The notes: generated by a model not told the origin, from the sequence alone. 64,000 nt of DNA from Diadema setosum (GCF_964275005.1 NC_092694.1:34918967-34982966), one strand, 5' to 3'; shown: positions 11,601 to 23,790, counted from the stretch's first letter. A program made the numbers and translations.

Positions 11601-13623
11601 ATACCATCCCTTTAATACAGGTATGATGGGTATGTGTGCAGTTGTCACAACTGCTGTCTGACAAGAAGAAGCTTGTAAATTGTAAAGACAGAACACTTAC
11701 TGGTAGTCCTTGTAATAAGGGTATTTAGGGATCCTGAGATAGAAAGGGGTCTGTCCTCCCTCGAATCCAATCCTGGGCTTTGTACCTCTCATCCCTTGAC
11801 CACTCTTACCACGGCCACTCATTCCTCCAGTGTGCTGACCTCGCCCCCTGCGATTTTCCTGTAGACACAAAGGAACATTTCACTTTATCACATAATTGAA
11901 GAACACAAATACATCATACAGTTGGGAAAGTGTATACAGTAGTACACAGTAGGCCTACAGACAGAAATTTAGGGTGCAAAAGCCTGTAACCCTACACTAC
12001 ATGTACAATACAGAAGATTGAAGGTCTATTAAACATGGTAAATCTCACGGTAGCTGTAAACTCTGTGCACTTTGTAGGATTACACCATACATCATCTATG
12101 TTTTTGTATAATGTTCTGATGATTTCTTGTTGTCGTTGAGATGGCACTTGGTTCCAAGTCAGGTTGGACATGACACTAATAACAAATGAAATTGATGACG
12201 ACACCAATGGACCCCATCAACTGCCCATTTGGAGTCCAATATGTAATGATGCATACACTGTAGACGTGTACATGTAGTCCTGTAATTTACATGTCAATTT
12301 TTTTTTCTTTTTCAGTTTTATCATTATCGTCATTGCTAATTAGGTAATCTAGTCATACTAATAGATCTACTGGAATCAGAGATAAGGCTAAAGTCAAAGA
12401 TACAAGGCTCTAGACTACAGTAGCTTTTAGTTTTAGTACCTAGTAGTCATACCGTAGTAGTACATGTGTTAGTAGAACCAGATACCTATATCAGAGGTTT
12501 GGACAGAGGAGAACACCTGCAAGTTTAGACATAAAATACATCATGAACATACAAAAACAATTATGCATCACTGTAAACTTTTACACAAGTGCCGCGCGCG
12601 TGAACTTCAGCTGCAGCTCTGGGTGACAATTCACATTATACCTACACCATTGTACACATGTGCAATATGTGTATAGCGAGGTGCCCGCACCTCGTCAGGG
12701 GCCCGAATACCGTCACCCCGCTTAAAATTGTTTTAAGCGCACTAAACAAAAATTTATGCCCGGGACTGTGTTCAGTAAGCTTGAAACTTGGCAGGGCTAC
12801 CACAACCAAGCAAATTGTGGTGAAAACCGAACAATTTTTCGCGAAAATCTGAAATTTAATCGGAATACGTGTTATAAGTATCACCACTGTCCCCGCACGC
12901 ATCTTTTACGTGTATGTCTATGGGAGCATCACGGTCACCAGCACACGTCTTTTACGTGCTTTGTCTATGGGAGCGCGGGTGACGAGTTGCGGGCCCCTTC
13001 CTTAGCGCGCAACTTTTTCGCATTGTTCGCGTTTGACGACGATAGCAGCAAATTTTCGATATCGATCAGTGAAATTGTGGTTCCATTGGAATTTTCAGCA
13101 TTTTTCCTGTATGTGAGTTGGATTTCCAAGAATTTCAGTGGCGAAATGCGATTCAAATATGCGCAAACATTAACTATGACGAGGTGCGGGTCACCCAAGT
13201 AGAGCCTATACAGTGTGTACCTGTAGTGTAGGCTACCTACGTAGTAAACCTCCAGAGCTCGATAGCTCCTAACTATACACACTTACAGCCCAGTCGCTGT
13301 AATTCGCATCGCACAGCGTACACTACTAAAGTACTAACAGCGTCTGGTCGGGCTAGATAGCTCCATGCGCATGCTGTAACTGAGACGAGCAGCACAAATA
13401 TGTATTAATGGGACTACGGACATTTATGGGCAATCGCTGCTGCGACAGCGTGACGGAGTTTCTGAATTAGCCAGCATTACAACACACCAAAATGGTTATC
13501 TCTCTTGAAATAAAAACTTACATTCTTTTTGGATCCAGGATTGTCTCTTAGATTGTTGAGGGCAACTCTCGGCATACCTCGCACAATTTCAAGAGCTCGT
13601 CTTATTCCCTCAGTTTTCGACAT
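8628..13623 (-). CDS. MRPL15: Large ribosomal subunit protein uL15m (mitochondrial L15)
   Basis: Core protein of the mitochondrial large ribosomal subunit (bacterial L15 family). Four coding exons on the minus strand: 13,623-13,522, 11,858-11,701, 10,867-10,702 and 9,089-8,628 (stop included), all with GT-AG introns and joining in frame (phases 0, 2, 0). The 295-residue product is one residue shorter than the human protein as I recall it. Conserved segments: [19 protein letters not shown] at the N-terminus, a Gly/Arg-rich stretch and then [17 protein letters not shown] in exon 2, [20 protein letters not shown] and [14 protein letters not shown] in exon 3, and [35 protein letters not shown] and the final [14 protein letters not shown] in exon 4. 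The start ATG fits the family's N-terminus. Intron 3 carries a tandem duplication that copied the end of exon 3, plus a foldback MITE. LYPLA lies divergently on the other strand. Confidence 0.97.
9345..9911. mobile_element. Foldback MITE family 1, complete copy in MRPL15 intron 3
   Basis: Ends TTAAAGGACAAGTTCACC and GGTGAACTTGTCCTTTAA, with inverted arms of over 200 bp (GGAAAATCGGACAATCCGTT left, its inverse right; CCGCTGGATGAG left, CTCATCCAGCGG right) around a centre of roughly 100 bp. Non-coding; as RNA it could fold into a long hairpin. Confidence 0.9.
10088..10277. mobile_element. MITE with CAGTGCACTCCCGTTATAAC ends, copy 1
   Basis: Left end CAGTGCACTCCCGTTATAAC, right end GTTATAACAGGAGTTCATTG. 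The TIR style resembles pogo/Tigger elements (inference). Duplicated with its flanks at 10,468-10,649; an independent copy lies at 49,961-50,146. Confidence 0.8.
10468..10649. mobile_element. MITE with CAGTGCACTCCCGTTATAAC ends, copy 2
   Basis: Same element as at 10,088-10,277, carried along by the tandem duplication; a few bases shorter inside. Confidence 0.8.
11216..11615. mobile_element. Foldback MITE family 2 in MRPL15 intron 2
   Basis: Ends AAAGGGATGGCATAGTTTTG and CAAAACTATACCATCCCTTT; inside, AAATGGCCGAGATATCC is mirrored by GGGTATCTCAGCCATTT. Relatives at 15,898-16,278, 34,364-34,752 and 53,911-54,302 share the core but vary at the tips. Confidence 0.88.
12676..13198. mobile_element. 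MITE with GACGAGGTGCGGG ends in MRPL15 intron 1
   Basis: Left end CGAGGTGCCCGCACCTCGTC (itself a palindrome) and right end GACGAGGTGCGGGTCACCC are inverse. An internal duplicated phrase, CTTTTACGTG...CTATGGGAGC, occurs twice near 12,905-12,975. ORFs of up to 148 codons inside match no protein I know. Confidence 0.65.
13287..13357. mobile_element. Very short MITE, AGCCCAGTCGCTGT ends
   Basis: AGCCCAGTCGCTGT at the left is mirrored by ACAGCGTCTGGTCGGGCT at the right, in about 71 bp. A second copy near 15,875-16,300 is split by a family 2 foldback. Confidence 0.6.
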
Positions 13624-13791
13624 GATGAATACTCAGTATTATGAACTTCACCCCTACCCGAGATGAAGATAGCTGCAATCATCACACCCTGCACACATGA
13701 TATGATAATAAGGTAGCTGTACCTACAAAATAAAAGACTGGGCTATTAGGGCGCGTCAATATGTGAGTCAATATGACATTGTGTGTGAAAG

Positions 13792-13826
13792 CAGGGAGGT
13801 GGAAGAGTCTCTCTTCCACCTCCCTG
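13792..13826. promoter_or_regulatory. Perfect hairpin 170 bp upstream of MRPL15
   Basis: Arms CAGGGAGGTGGAAGAG and its exact reverse complement, 16 bp each, around a 3-base loop. It lies just outside MRPL15 codon 1 and could be in its promoter or 5' UTR. Function unknown. Confidence 0.5.
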
Positions 13827-14089
13827 GTGAAAGCAAACATCTAAATTGAAAATAAAATCAGTGATTCACATTTAGGAAATGTTGGACTGTACGATGAATG
13901 GTTTTCCGCCTTGTCATTGCCTTTTTTATTTTCTATTAATGAATAGAAATTCTAAATGAATAAATTCAACTCTAACATGCAAGATTGTAAATATGGTTAG
14001 CTTCTGGCTGAGGATCATAAAGGGTTCTTCTGCTAAATATTCATTCAGGTTTTATACACTCCAAAGATTAGTAAGTCAACAGGACACGA

Positions 14090-15002
14090 CCTTTGTTTTT
14101 AAGTGGATATCTCATATTATTTTTTAAACAATGCTTGTCTTGGTGTTGTATGGCTAAGCGAAAGGGGAAGGATTTAGTAAACTGGATATTGAGCACCTTA
14201 AGCTGAGATTAAGTGATATGTCTAAACAGGATTTGATGGCAAATGTTTGGTCAAATAGAGTATGTTTAAATTATAGGATTTTTAAGACGAATAGTCTCTT
14301 TGAAAGGCATTTAGTCCAGTTGAGTAAAGAGGGATAGAATTTCATTGAGCCGTTTTAGATGTAGGTCAAATCAGTTGCCAGTTAATAATAGAAGATTTGT
14401 ACAGTCATTTGATGAAAGGGATGTTCAATGCCCTTGTTGTGATAGACATGAAACAGGTGATGAATTTCACTATGTTTTCGTTTAAATTGCCCCTTCTTTG
14501 AAAAGGACAGTTATATTTAAGCAATCATTATTTGGTTAAACGTCCTTGCTCATTATACATGTCCAGAAATGTTCATGCTCGCATTTAGGAGATTAGTATT
14601 ATTTGTGAGGCTGATCATGTCATATTTTGCAAGTTTGCAGAAGCCTGAACAAGTTGAGTGTACTGTAGTCAAGAAAGAAAATATTGTAACTCGTAGTGGT
14701 AGACTACAAAATTAAGCATCCAGTGATACTCGATCTCTAGTACATATTTTGTAGTTGTATGTCACGATTGTTTGGTCGTATGGTTCATACCGGATTAGTT
14801 AACCTTGCTTGCCAATTTGTATATCACTGTATATATGTTTAGTAGGTATAGACTATTTTATATACATCATTGTACATCACAAACATGTATTTTTTTTTTT
14901 TAATATTGTAATGACCATATCTTGTATTTATGTGTTGTACTCTCATACCCCGGAATGGGGTCGGAAGAGTAGAATGAAATCAAATCAAAATCAAACAAAT
15001 AC
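14090..15002 (+). mobile_element. Decayed LINE 3' end (C-terminal zinc knuckle and 3' UTR)
   Basis: In the plus frame around 14,350-14,490 one reads RFRCRSNQLPVNNRRF and then CPCCDRHETGDEFHYVFV, the C-x2-C...H-type motif found after the reverse transcriptase of many CR1/L2-like LINEs; the final Cys has become a stop. TNSLFERHLVQLSK lies upstream. Several stops and frame changes interrupt it. The 3' end reads ACCCCGGAATGGGGTCGG followed by AAATCAAATCAAAATCAAAC, a tandem-repeat tail. 5' truncated, old. Confidence 0.75.
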
Positions 15003-15189
15003 CTAGTGTCAATAATTCAGTGATGATGATTGTGCTTTTACTTTATATACCGCGGTACCAATTACCATATTAGAATCTTAGCGACTGGTCTTTTTTTTTT
15101 ACATATTGAAAGACACCATGTTTTTTTTTTTTTTTAATCATCGGTAGGGCGCTAGTATTCTTTTGTAGTTATTGTTGTTTTTGGTATGA

Positions 15190-15466
15190 CATTACTAGTA
15201 CCTCAGTCTCCTCTTCATCTCGGCCTCGAGTGCATAGCGCATGATCAATCGAGTTCCCTCCCCTTTGCACTCACATGCAGACTGCACTGCACAGTCCACC
15301 ACAGGCACCCGCTCTACCCGGTACCCACCCGCGACAGTAGTACTATACGTAGACGTTAGACGTACCGCATCAGCACAGTCACGGCTTTATCTTTAATTTT
15401 AGCCACTGTGTTGGGAGTGCAAAGCAGAGCGAGAGAACACAGCAAAAACGGAAGTTCTCCATTGAG
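15190..15466 (+). promoter_or_regulatory. Possible non-coding first exon / divergent promoter
   Basis: A patch richer in CpG than its surroundings, with an ETS-like CGGAAGT at 15,449-15,455 and a strong splice donor (GAG|GTAAGT) after 15,466. It lies 1.8 kb from the MRPL15 start and points toward LYPLA, so it could be a 5' UTR exon of LYPLA. This is inference; no transcript evidence is available. Confidence 0.2.
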
Positions 15467-15897
15467 GTAAGTACGAGTAATCATGAAGAGTAAAAGACGT
15501 AGAGTTACGTATATTCTGCATGTCGTTGATAGTGTGGTGGATGGTGTGAAATGCTGCTGGAGTACGATCTATAAATTTAGAACAACACTTGCTGATGATT
15601 GCGTTGCAACCACCATGTCCATGCACTGTACATCCAGGGACGAGCATCGAGCAGCAGGGAACTAACTGTATAGGTGGGAAGAATAAGCCAGTTCGGGGTT
15701 CCACTTTGAGCATGAGCAGAAAAAGGTCATTTGTACCAGCAGAGCATGTTGGTTTTTAAATTCACTGAGATAAGCATCTGTGATGTTTGCCTGACCAGAC
15801 ACTGTGCTGTCGCAATTCGCGACAGCGGCTGCGTGTAGTTACTGTGATGTTAACTTAACTAGATCTAGAACACAGCCCAGTCGCTGTACACTGTACG

Positions 15898-16278
15898 TAC
15901 AGTTCTGGTCGAGGTGAGGATTTAGCTTTTAACGTTTTGCGAGATATTCAGAAATCACTCTATGAGCTGTCAAAGAGTATGCAGTTCTAAGGGGTATCAA
16001 AAGTTTATTCGATGAAAATCGGTTTTAAAATGGCTGAGATATCCAAAAACAAGGTGAAACAAAGAGATCCTAATAAAGGTGTGGCATGTCGCCTTTTATT
16101 ACAAGCACTTTTTGGGGGATATCTCAGCCATTTGAAAACCAATTTTCATCAAATAAACGTTGAATCCTTCTTAAAATTACATGCTCTTTCATATTTCATA
16201 AGAGGCTTTTCATTATGTCACCTAGGAATGTTCAAAACATTAATCCCCACCTCAACCAGTACTGTACAGTCCCTTTAA
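15898..16278. mobile_element. Foldback MITE family 2, inserted in another MITE
   Basis: Core ATCGGTTTTAAAATGGCTGA mirrored by GATATCTCAGCCATTTG; tips TACAGTTCTGGTCGAGGTGA and CCTCAACCAGTACTGTACAG. It splits an AGCCCAGTCGCTGT...CAGCGTCTGGTCGGGCT element (compare 13,287-13,357). Very close to the copy at 53,911-54,302. Confidence 0.85.
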
Positions 16279-16349
16279 CAGCGTCTGGTCGGGCTACTGT
16301 GATGTACCATGAATGATTCAAGTAATCCTTGTAAGTTTGATTAAATTGG

Positions 16350-16615
16350 TGCTTACCATCACATCCACCTGGCAGCAAAAGCAGTTTTTCTATTTGGTCA
16401 ATGTCATTACATTCAATGCAAAATAAATGGATGTTTTCAGAAGTGCCAGTTGATGCATGATGGATCATTCTGGTCACCTGGTCTACGCGAGTACATCCCT
16501 TGTTTGAACATGGCTGATGAATTCCATGAATTGTTATGTCGGGCAAGCTGAGTGATGAATTCTGTTGCTTGAAGACTAGAACCTAGTGCAGTGGAGTGCC
16601 TAATCAGCTGAGAAA
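16350..16615 (-). other. Unrecognised ORF with splice-like borders
   Basis: On the minus strand a stretch with an acceptor-like CTTCTTTCTCAG (about 16,616) and a donor-like GATG|GTAAGC (near 16,353) stays open in one frame for its last two thirds, reading IHGIHQPCSNKGC and later FCIECNDIDQIEKLLLLPGG. I do not recognise the family. It could be part of an old transposase, a non-coding exon, or chance. Confidence 0.2.
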
Positions 16616-16659
16616 GAAGAAAGGTCATTTGGATCAGGCTAATAACAAGCTCACACCTT

Positions 16660-17442
16660 ACTAGGCCAAGTGCCCCCCCAGTTCTTACAGCTGTGTTGTT
16701 TACCTCTAAACGAGTTAGTGTCTTTTAACTCATTGGCATTCATGTACAAGCTTCACATGTCCAGTTCTCCCTCCTTATTTCTGGATTTGTTCGTCAAAAA
16801 CTCAGTTGTTCATTCCCATAATACACGTCAGAAAAACCTTCTGCATCTACCTCGTGTAGCTACCAGTATTGCCCTAAATTCTTTTTATGTGTCTTGCATA
16901 AAAGAATGGAACATGTTACCCTCAGATGCTAAAGATAGTACCACTTTTTCCAGATTTAAAGTGTTGGCTCGGAAGTATTTGCTTCATCGATATTCTCAGT
17001 CTCATTGATGCTGCTCCTTTTAAATTCTAGATACATGACTTCATCTCATTGCTTTCCATTTGAGTAACATAGTCAAATGCCAATGATATGTTTTGCTTTA
17101 AAATTCCATAGGTAGTGTGTGTGTGTGTGTGTGTGTGTGAGGGATTGAGGAATTCCAGTAGAATTCTATGGCTTTAATGTTTGTATATAGTAGTGAGTTG
17201 TTATATTACATGTCTTAACTTGCCTTTCCAGGGGTTCTTATTATACAAGCTTGCTTTTCTAAGACCCCTCCACTTTACATCTATATGCATCTACATGCAT
17301 TGTCAATTTATATTCAATTCTGCAAATTGTTTTAATTGCATATATTCAACAATGTATTCCTTGTTACATATTATTGTTCTTATGTAATTTTTGTATTGTG
17401 GAAACTTTGAATAAACTTGAAACTTGAAACTTGAAACCTGTA
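16660..17442 (+). mobile_element. LINE 3' end with reverse transcriptase C-terminus and CTTGAAA tail
   Basis: An open frame at 16,670-17,008 reads FMYKLHMSSSPSLF, then SHNTRQKNLLHLPRV, TSIALNSFY and EWNMLPSD...TFSRFK, the usual C-terminal tail of CR1/L2-grade non-LTR reverse transcriptases. A 3' UTR of about 400 bp with a (GT)n tract follows, ending AATAAACTTGAAACTTGAAAC, the short tandem repeat typical of these LINE tails. 5' truncated; the remaining frame is nearly whole, so it is younger than the copy at 14,090. Confidence 0.85.
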
Positions 17443-20400
17443 CATGAGCTAACCCCAAACTGGCTTTAAATGGTTATAACTTCCCACCTCCTAACCCTGG
17501 GACGCTCCTTGTACACGATTCGCGGTGAGGCTGGTACTGGTCGCAGTTACCCACCTCCCTGATATTACAGTGATAGTGATATGAATGTGTAGAATTCTAA
17601 AGTCTTTATACTGAAAGTTCCTGGTACTTGCAGAGATCGGGCAATGATGCTATGATGGCTATTTTAGCCTACTTGTAGGCCCCTATAGCTATGTACAAAT
17701 ACATGTAGGCCTACGTAATGTAACAAGGCACTAGTGCATTGGTCATTGCAGATGACTGTCAGATAAGCCCTTCCCCTGGCCTTCGAAACAAAAACAGGAT
17801 CACAAATCAGACTCGAGAGCTCAAAAGACGTCTCCGAGTAGATCTTTGTAGTTTGTACATGATTGGAGTTCAGCTGTCATACATATGTAATTACTGAGTG
17901 TTGTATTATTTGGAAATCCCGCTCATGAGGGGGGCTCCTGGAGTCTTGCTCATAAAGCCTTAAAGGATGGTGGCCTCCCTCCTCATGATCACCACGGCCT
18001 TGACCGAAAGATCGGTCTGTATCTGGTCGTCGGGGATACACTTGATTTTTGACCTGTATTGTACATTTTGCTATTAAATGCTACTCCTTCGCCATTTCTA
18101 ACCCGATTTCGATTCCGTTTGCTTTATGTGATGGCACTAGGTGAGGGCTTCAAAACTTCTACACAGAATTTTGTCCTTTGACTTCTTTGACCTTTGACCT
18201 TGATTTTTTACCTATATTGTACATTTTGCTACTAAATGCTACTTCCGGCGGGGACATATATTACGCACCGCGTAATTTCTACTTTTCCTTGTTTTGTTTT
18301 TGTTTTGTTTGTTTTTTGTCGGTAGAGAAAATGATATTTACTGAACAACATGTTGGACAGCAGCACTGCCTTCACTTCCACCCGTGCTGGTTTTAAAGGG
18401 AATCTCTTCCCTAAAATTTGAGAGGTGTGAGAGCATGTCCTTTAGAAGAACTCTAACGAAAATTCTATCCCGTCACAAAAAGTGTCCCAAACTGTGAAAC
18501 ATTAATTTTAATAAATCAGCACGTACTGTACGTGCTGCAATAGTAGCCAGATCTGAAAATACGTTGTAGTAGCCGCATGTAGACCATCAGTGTGTGCACG
18601 TTTCCTTCGTTCGCCTCTGTCTGCACACAGCTATATCGAATACAATGTACTCTTGTCATTCGCTATTGCCTCATCGAGCCATGGATGCATCCGCATGAGT
18701 AGAGGCTGCGGCGGCTGCCTGGTCAGTGGCCCAGCGCACGGCGCGGAAGCACCAACCTATGTACAGTTGAAGCTGCGTATGTGGACATTTGCATGTGTTT
18801 GCGTGTTTTGAGAGTAACGTAGAGCTACTGATCGTACAGAAACATCGAATGCAGTCGATAGGGCCAGAAGACTACTCTTGCATGTAATTTTTGGCATTTT
18901 AGAGATTGCCATGTCTCTTTATTGCTATACATACAAGTACACAAGTTGTTGTATTTCTGTATGTAGGTAGCATTGCACTCTTATATTTCATAGGGTTATT
19001 AACAATACAATTTACAATGTCAGAAAACTAAATTTCTCTGTACAGATACACTTTAATCTTGATTCAGTTGAAGGTGATTCATCACTTTTAACCTGTTGAG
19101 GATGAGTCCCGAGTATACTTGGCAAGTGTCTATGCAGAGACTCCAACCCCAAGCACCTTCTGATAGATTCTGGAGATTCTCCCGCCTGACACCCATCTAG
19201 CAATTGGAGACTTCAACTTGTGTTGTGCGCGAATCCCAATGTTATGTTTTTAGGGCGCGTTTTGATTGTGGCTCATAACTTTTGATCCCTATATCCGTTT
19301 GTGACCAAACTTGGACGGTAGATGTCCCTTGGGGAGTTAAAGGTCATCACAAGGTCAAAGGTCATAAGCAGGTCAATTAACTTCTGGGAGTTACAAAAAA
19401 TATTAATTCCTTGTACGGGAATGGGCGAGACACATTTTGGCACTTGCCTTGTTTAAAGTGAGAAAACCATGATTGCATGTACAATGTATACCCAGATTGT
19501 GCTTATCACCTTGTGTAGAAATCAAATTGTTACAGTCCTTTGCAGGAGTATGTCAAATTATAATCAAATCTCTTGATTACAATAAACGGATTAATGGTAC
19601 AACTGTATTTCTGCACTTTTATCATGATTTATGACCTGATATCACAATCTAAGTAGGAACTGTGAAGTGGATTTTTTATTTCCTCATGGATAGTATCCAT
19701 GCTTTATACAATGTACTACCTCTAGGATATTACATGTACTGTATCCCCATGAAAGCATAGTCTGCATATAAATTTGTGAGTTTTCCCCACATCTTAATTC
19801 CAAAAGTGCATATTATACAGGGTATGACATACAGCTTACTCTTGAGATTCATGATACCTGTTACATTGTACTTTGAAATGAAAAGTCATTCTGTTTTACG
19901 TATCATAGAGTAAATTTATTGTTTGATCTGTGGATGTGCATACGCTTATGTACAATGTTCACTGTACATTGTATGTTACAAATTGATGATGTAGAAACTT
20001 GATAGATTTATACAGAACACGGGTGTGAGTGAATGAAAAGGTCTTTAATAAAACTTTATCTCCAGAATTGCAGGGTAGAATATGATTATGAATTCCAGCT
20101 TGGGCAAGCAGTTTACAACACCCATATTTTTCAACCAAGTGCTGTCAAACACACTTCCATGAACTAATGTTTAAACCACAATTACAATTCAAAGTAGTCA
20201 GGGTGTCATGATACCTTTACAAAATTGCATGTTACGTACACATTGTACATGTACAGTATTTCTCCATAATACAGTGTACGTGTAGTGGTCGTGCAAAATT
20301 CTTTAAGACCAAACTCTTCAGTTGTGAATGTTGTTGTTTTTTAGTCAAGAGCAAAACCTGTATTTCAAGGACTATAATACTCAAGGATTCAAATGTAGCA

Positions 20401-21780
20401 TAGGCCCTACAGCAGATGCACAGACCCAACCACTAGCCACCAAATGTTTCTTTGTGATCCATTGAATTGTGAATTTAGTATCTTTGATACTGTACATTGT
20501 ATGCCTGTCTACCCACTCTGTCAGTACCTGCACTATAACCCTCTCTTGTTGTAATGCTTCTCCACACTTGTCCTGTCTTTGATCCATGTGCTCCTGTATT
20601 TATAAACATCTGCCTGTCAACTTTCTCACCCATAGTAATACTACATGTCTGTCCCACTGTGGATGCTGCATGTTACAATGCCATTCTTCTTAATTCCTGA
20701 TGTACCAGCTTTCTTGCTTGGAGGTTGCGCCCCCCCCCCCCCCATCATCTATGGTCTCTATACATCTCCGATGGTATCCATATTGTAAAATCTGTCCTGC
20801 ACTTAATAAAATTCTCATCTTTCTCTTTTCTTGCATTTATTTCTCTCCACAATACTCTATCTATTTGGTATTCTATGAGTCCATTTATTCTAGTGTGTCC
20901 ATTTTCTTTATTTCAAATATACAGAAATTCAAAGACCTGTAATTGTTCAGTCTTTTCTACATATATTAATACATCGTACAATGTATGTACAGAGTGACCT
21001 CACTGTGGACAGTAATCTTAATACAGACATATTCCCCTGTTACTACATTCCTCCTTGTCTTTATTATATTCTGCCCCCCCCCCTTTTATGCATGTATTGT
21101 ACATACAAAAGTACAAAGGTGGTCCACGAGGGGTTTCAGCATGTCGCTGCAACATGCTCAAATTCGTGTGCACATCCTCAACTCATGTGCAACATCCTCA
21201 AGAATTTGCAACAAGCTGAAAAAAAAAATGTATTCAAACATGTGCAAAACATGTGCAGAACTAAAGAAACATCAAACTAATACCTGGTACTTTAATAGAT
21301 ATTTGTGTGCAAAACATGAGAGAACATTGAGTGTACTGTAAAGCAGCTGCACAAAGAGAGATTAGCTGTGAAATATTGTGTGCTACAGTGCTCATGATCT
21401 CTGCGCACATACAATTTCTGCAATACTCTCAGGTTCTGAGCTTGCAACATGCTCAAATTCCGGACTACCCTGATGTACAAGTTGTATAGTTCCTTTGTCT
21501 TTTATACTCTTTATTATAAAATCTCTCTCCTCTCTGCATGCATGGGAGTTCAGTTCTGTGTCTCTCACCTTTATCTTCTTCATCTCTTCTCTTCACAACT
21601 TTAGTCTCTTTGTCACCAGAATGGCAATGCATTACATAATTCTCCTCTGTTCTCTGACTTCTCTCAGTATTTATCGCTAATGTGCAATGTATCCCTCACA
21701 ATGTTTCTCATATTTTATTGGGACGGAGAACCATGCATTATGGCTAAGGCATACCACCAGTCGCCATAGCAACATTTCTT
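17443..21780. other. Intergenic, dispersed non-coding repeats, no gene recognised
   Basis: 18,000-18,290 and 19,245-19,450 look like dispersed repeats: the first contains two near-copies of TGTACATTTTGCTANTAAATG; the second contains AGGTCAAAGGTCA and GGCGAGACACATTTTGGCAC. 18,570-18,830 is a CpG-containing patch with no recognised protein. A palindrome (CAGCACGTACTGTACGTGCTG) lies at about 18,518. 19,088-19,140 is a fragment of the short TTAACCC hairpin element. A 3' fragment of the 25,836 element lies at 21,715-21,770. Confidence 0.5.
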
Positions 21781-21784
21781 TTTT

Positions 21785-22426
21785 TTTTCCCTGCAGTCTC
21801 CTGTTTTTATTTCATTTTTTTTTAATATCATGTCTCTGTATTTTCTTATACTTTTACGATTCTCTCTGTATTTTTTAACTCATATCTATGTGTCTGTCAT
21901 TCTCTCTCTCTCTTTGTCTACGAGCTACATTATGTTTTGTTGTATTTTATCTTTTTTTTCCTGTGCACAGTCTCCTGTTTTTATTTCATTTTTTATATCA
22001 TGTCTCTGTATTTTCTTATACATTTATGATTCTCTCTGTATTTTCTATCTCATATTTATGTGTGTTCATTATTTAATACTCTCTCTCTGTTTCTCTACAT
22101 TACGTTTCTTTGTATTTGATCTTTTTTTTCTGCAGTCTGCTGTTTTTATCTATATGTCTCTGTATTTTCTTATAATACATTTTTGTCTCTCCTTGTATTC
22201 ATCTATCTCACATTTACATTTATGTGTGTTCATTATTACTCTCTCTCTCTATCTGTACATTACATGTTTTGTCATACTTTATCTCTCTTTTCACTGCAGT
22301 CTACTGGGTTTTTTTTTTCATTTTTTGTATGTCTCTGTATTTTCTTATACATTTATGTCTCTTGTATTTTCTGTCTCACATTTATGTGTTTTCATTATTA
22401 CTCTCCCTCTCTCACTCCCTCACTCC

Positions 22427-22457
<31 letters not shown>

Positions 22458-22460
22458 CAT
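21785..22460. repeat. Pyrimidine-rich tandem repeat, about 165-174-bp period
   Basis: Four units marked by CAGTCTCCTG-type phrases at 21,794, 21,968, 22,133 and 22,297, each with ATGTCTCTGTATTTTCTTAT and a CT-run, ending in a longer (CT)n tract at 22,405-22,453. The 234-codon ORF is an artefact of C/T-rich sequence. Confidence 0.85.
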
Positions 22461-23757
22461 TGCGCCTCTGCCCCTCTGTCTTTAGAACGCTCTTGTGTAA
22501 TCTCTCCCCTGCATGTCAAGTCGGTTCTGCGTAATTTCCCTCTTCCAGCTTCTCCCCACACTTATGTCGCCTCGGTAGCATGTTATTAAAGCCGACCTCA
22601 TCAATCAAGATTGCGGGGAAAGGAGTGATTTGACTCTAAAGAAGGGATGGGTGCTTCGCTTAAGAGAGAACAGCTTGTGGCTATCGGGGGCTTTGTAAAC
22701 ACGGTGCTTTATGGCTTATCAATCTCAGGCGACTTGTGTCCACTCTGCTAGTGTTTCCCATTTTAGTTGTGTACAGATGGGCAAATTGGGGAACAGTTTA
22801 GGATGAGCTATCGCTAATCTGTGTGGGTGTTGTAAATTTGTGATGTACACTGAATTTTGCGTACAATGTTTGCTCATTTGTTCCCGTTATACAAGTAAAT
22901 GGACAATTTATAATGATTTGAAAACCTTTGAAATAATTCAAGGTACAATGTACACCAAACAGAATGGATTGGGTGAACCCTAAACTACAGGAGGGTAATT
23001 GCAAATCATGTTACCCTATATGAGGTGTTCCCCCTTCCCACCCTCCGGATGTTAACCCATTGAGGTTGGACTGATTTTGCTATATAACACACATTTCCCA
23101 TAGACACTTTCCCGAGTATTCTCGGGACTCGTCTCCAAAGGGTTAATGTGGTTTCATTGCTCAGTCTCTCAAGAGTTGTCAGGAAAAATGATTTTCAGCA
23201 TCAGTGGGATAACATTGGTGTGGACAGAGAAGAAATAGAGTTGATAAAAGAGCTTTTGTGTGTGATATTTTATCTTTGAATATTCCTTGTTTCATAGTGA
23301 ACAAAAAGCATTCAGTACAAAGTTGCAAATACCCAGTTTTTAATACAATTTGTATAAATGTAGATTGTGTTTTAAAAATAAACAGTGTAGGCAGTATTAT
23401 GCATGATAGTGACATACACTTAATCCGCATACAAGTTTACACAAGTAAAAAATTGTTAAATTCATTGGGTACACTTTTTTTTTCAATAAAATACATATCA
23501 AATGTACACAACAAAGTGTAGTATTTGATCTTTTTGTAAATTTGTACATGTTGTATCAATGATTTTACTTGCTAATGATCTAAAGATGTTGCTACATGTA
23601 GGATTATGCACAACGTTTTGAAAAGAAATCTTATATTAAAGAAAAGAATGATGATGTAGAAATATATAGATATTAATATCATCTTTTCTTTTTTCTTTTT
23701 CCTCCCTCTCAACTTGTTTTTATCTGTTGGTCTATCTTTCCTTTTTGTCTCATTTAA

Positions 23758-23758
<1 letters not shown>
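22461..23758. other. Intergenic, one short hairpin element
   Basis: Apart from the element at 23,052-23,146 I see no gene, RNA or clear repeat. Confidence 0.5.
23052..23146. mobile_element. Short TTAACCC hairpin element
   Basis: About 95 bp with TTAA at both ends and inverse tips (TTAACCCATTGAGG; AAAGGGTTAA); an internal inverted phrase (CCGAGTATTCTCGG) matches the copy at 27,202-27,294. Confidence 0.7.

Positions 23759-23789
<31 letters not shown>
23759..23789. repeat. (CA)n microsatellite
   Basis: About 15 CA units. Confidence 0.95.

Positions 23790-23790
<1 letters not shown>

Noticed and set aside
12756-13202. 148-codon ORF
   Set aside because: Lies inside a TIR-bounded MITE and matches no protein family I know.
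21830-22534. 234-codon ORF rich in Leu, Phe and Ser
   Set aside because: Falls on a C/T-rich tandem repeat of about 165-174 bp; the lack of stops is explained by composition.
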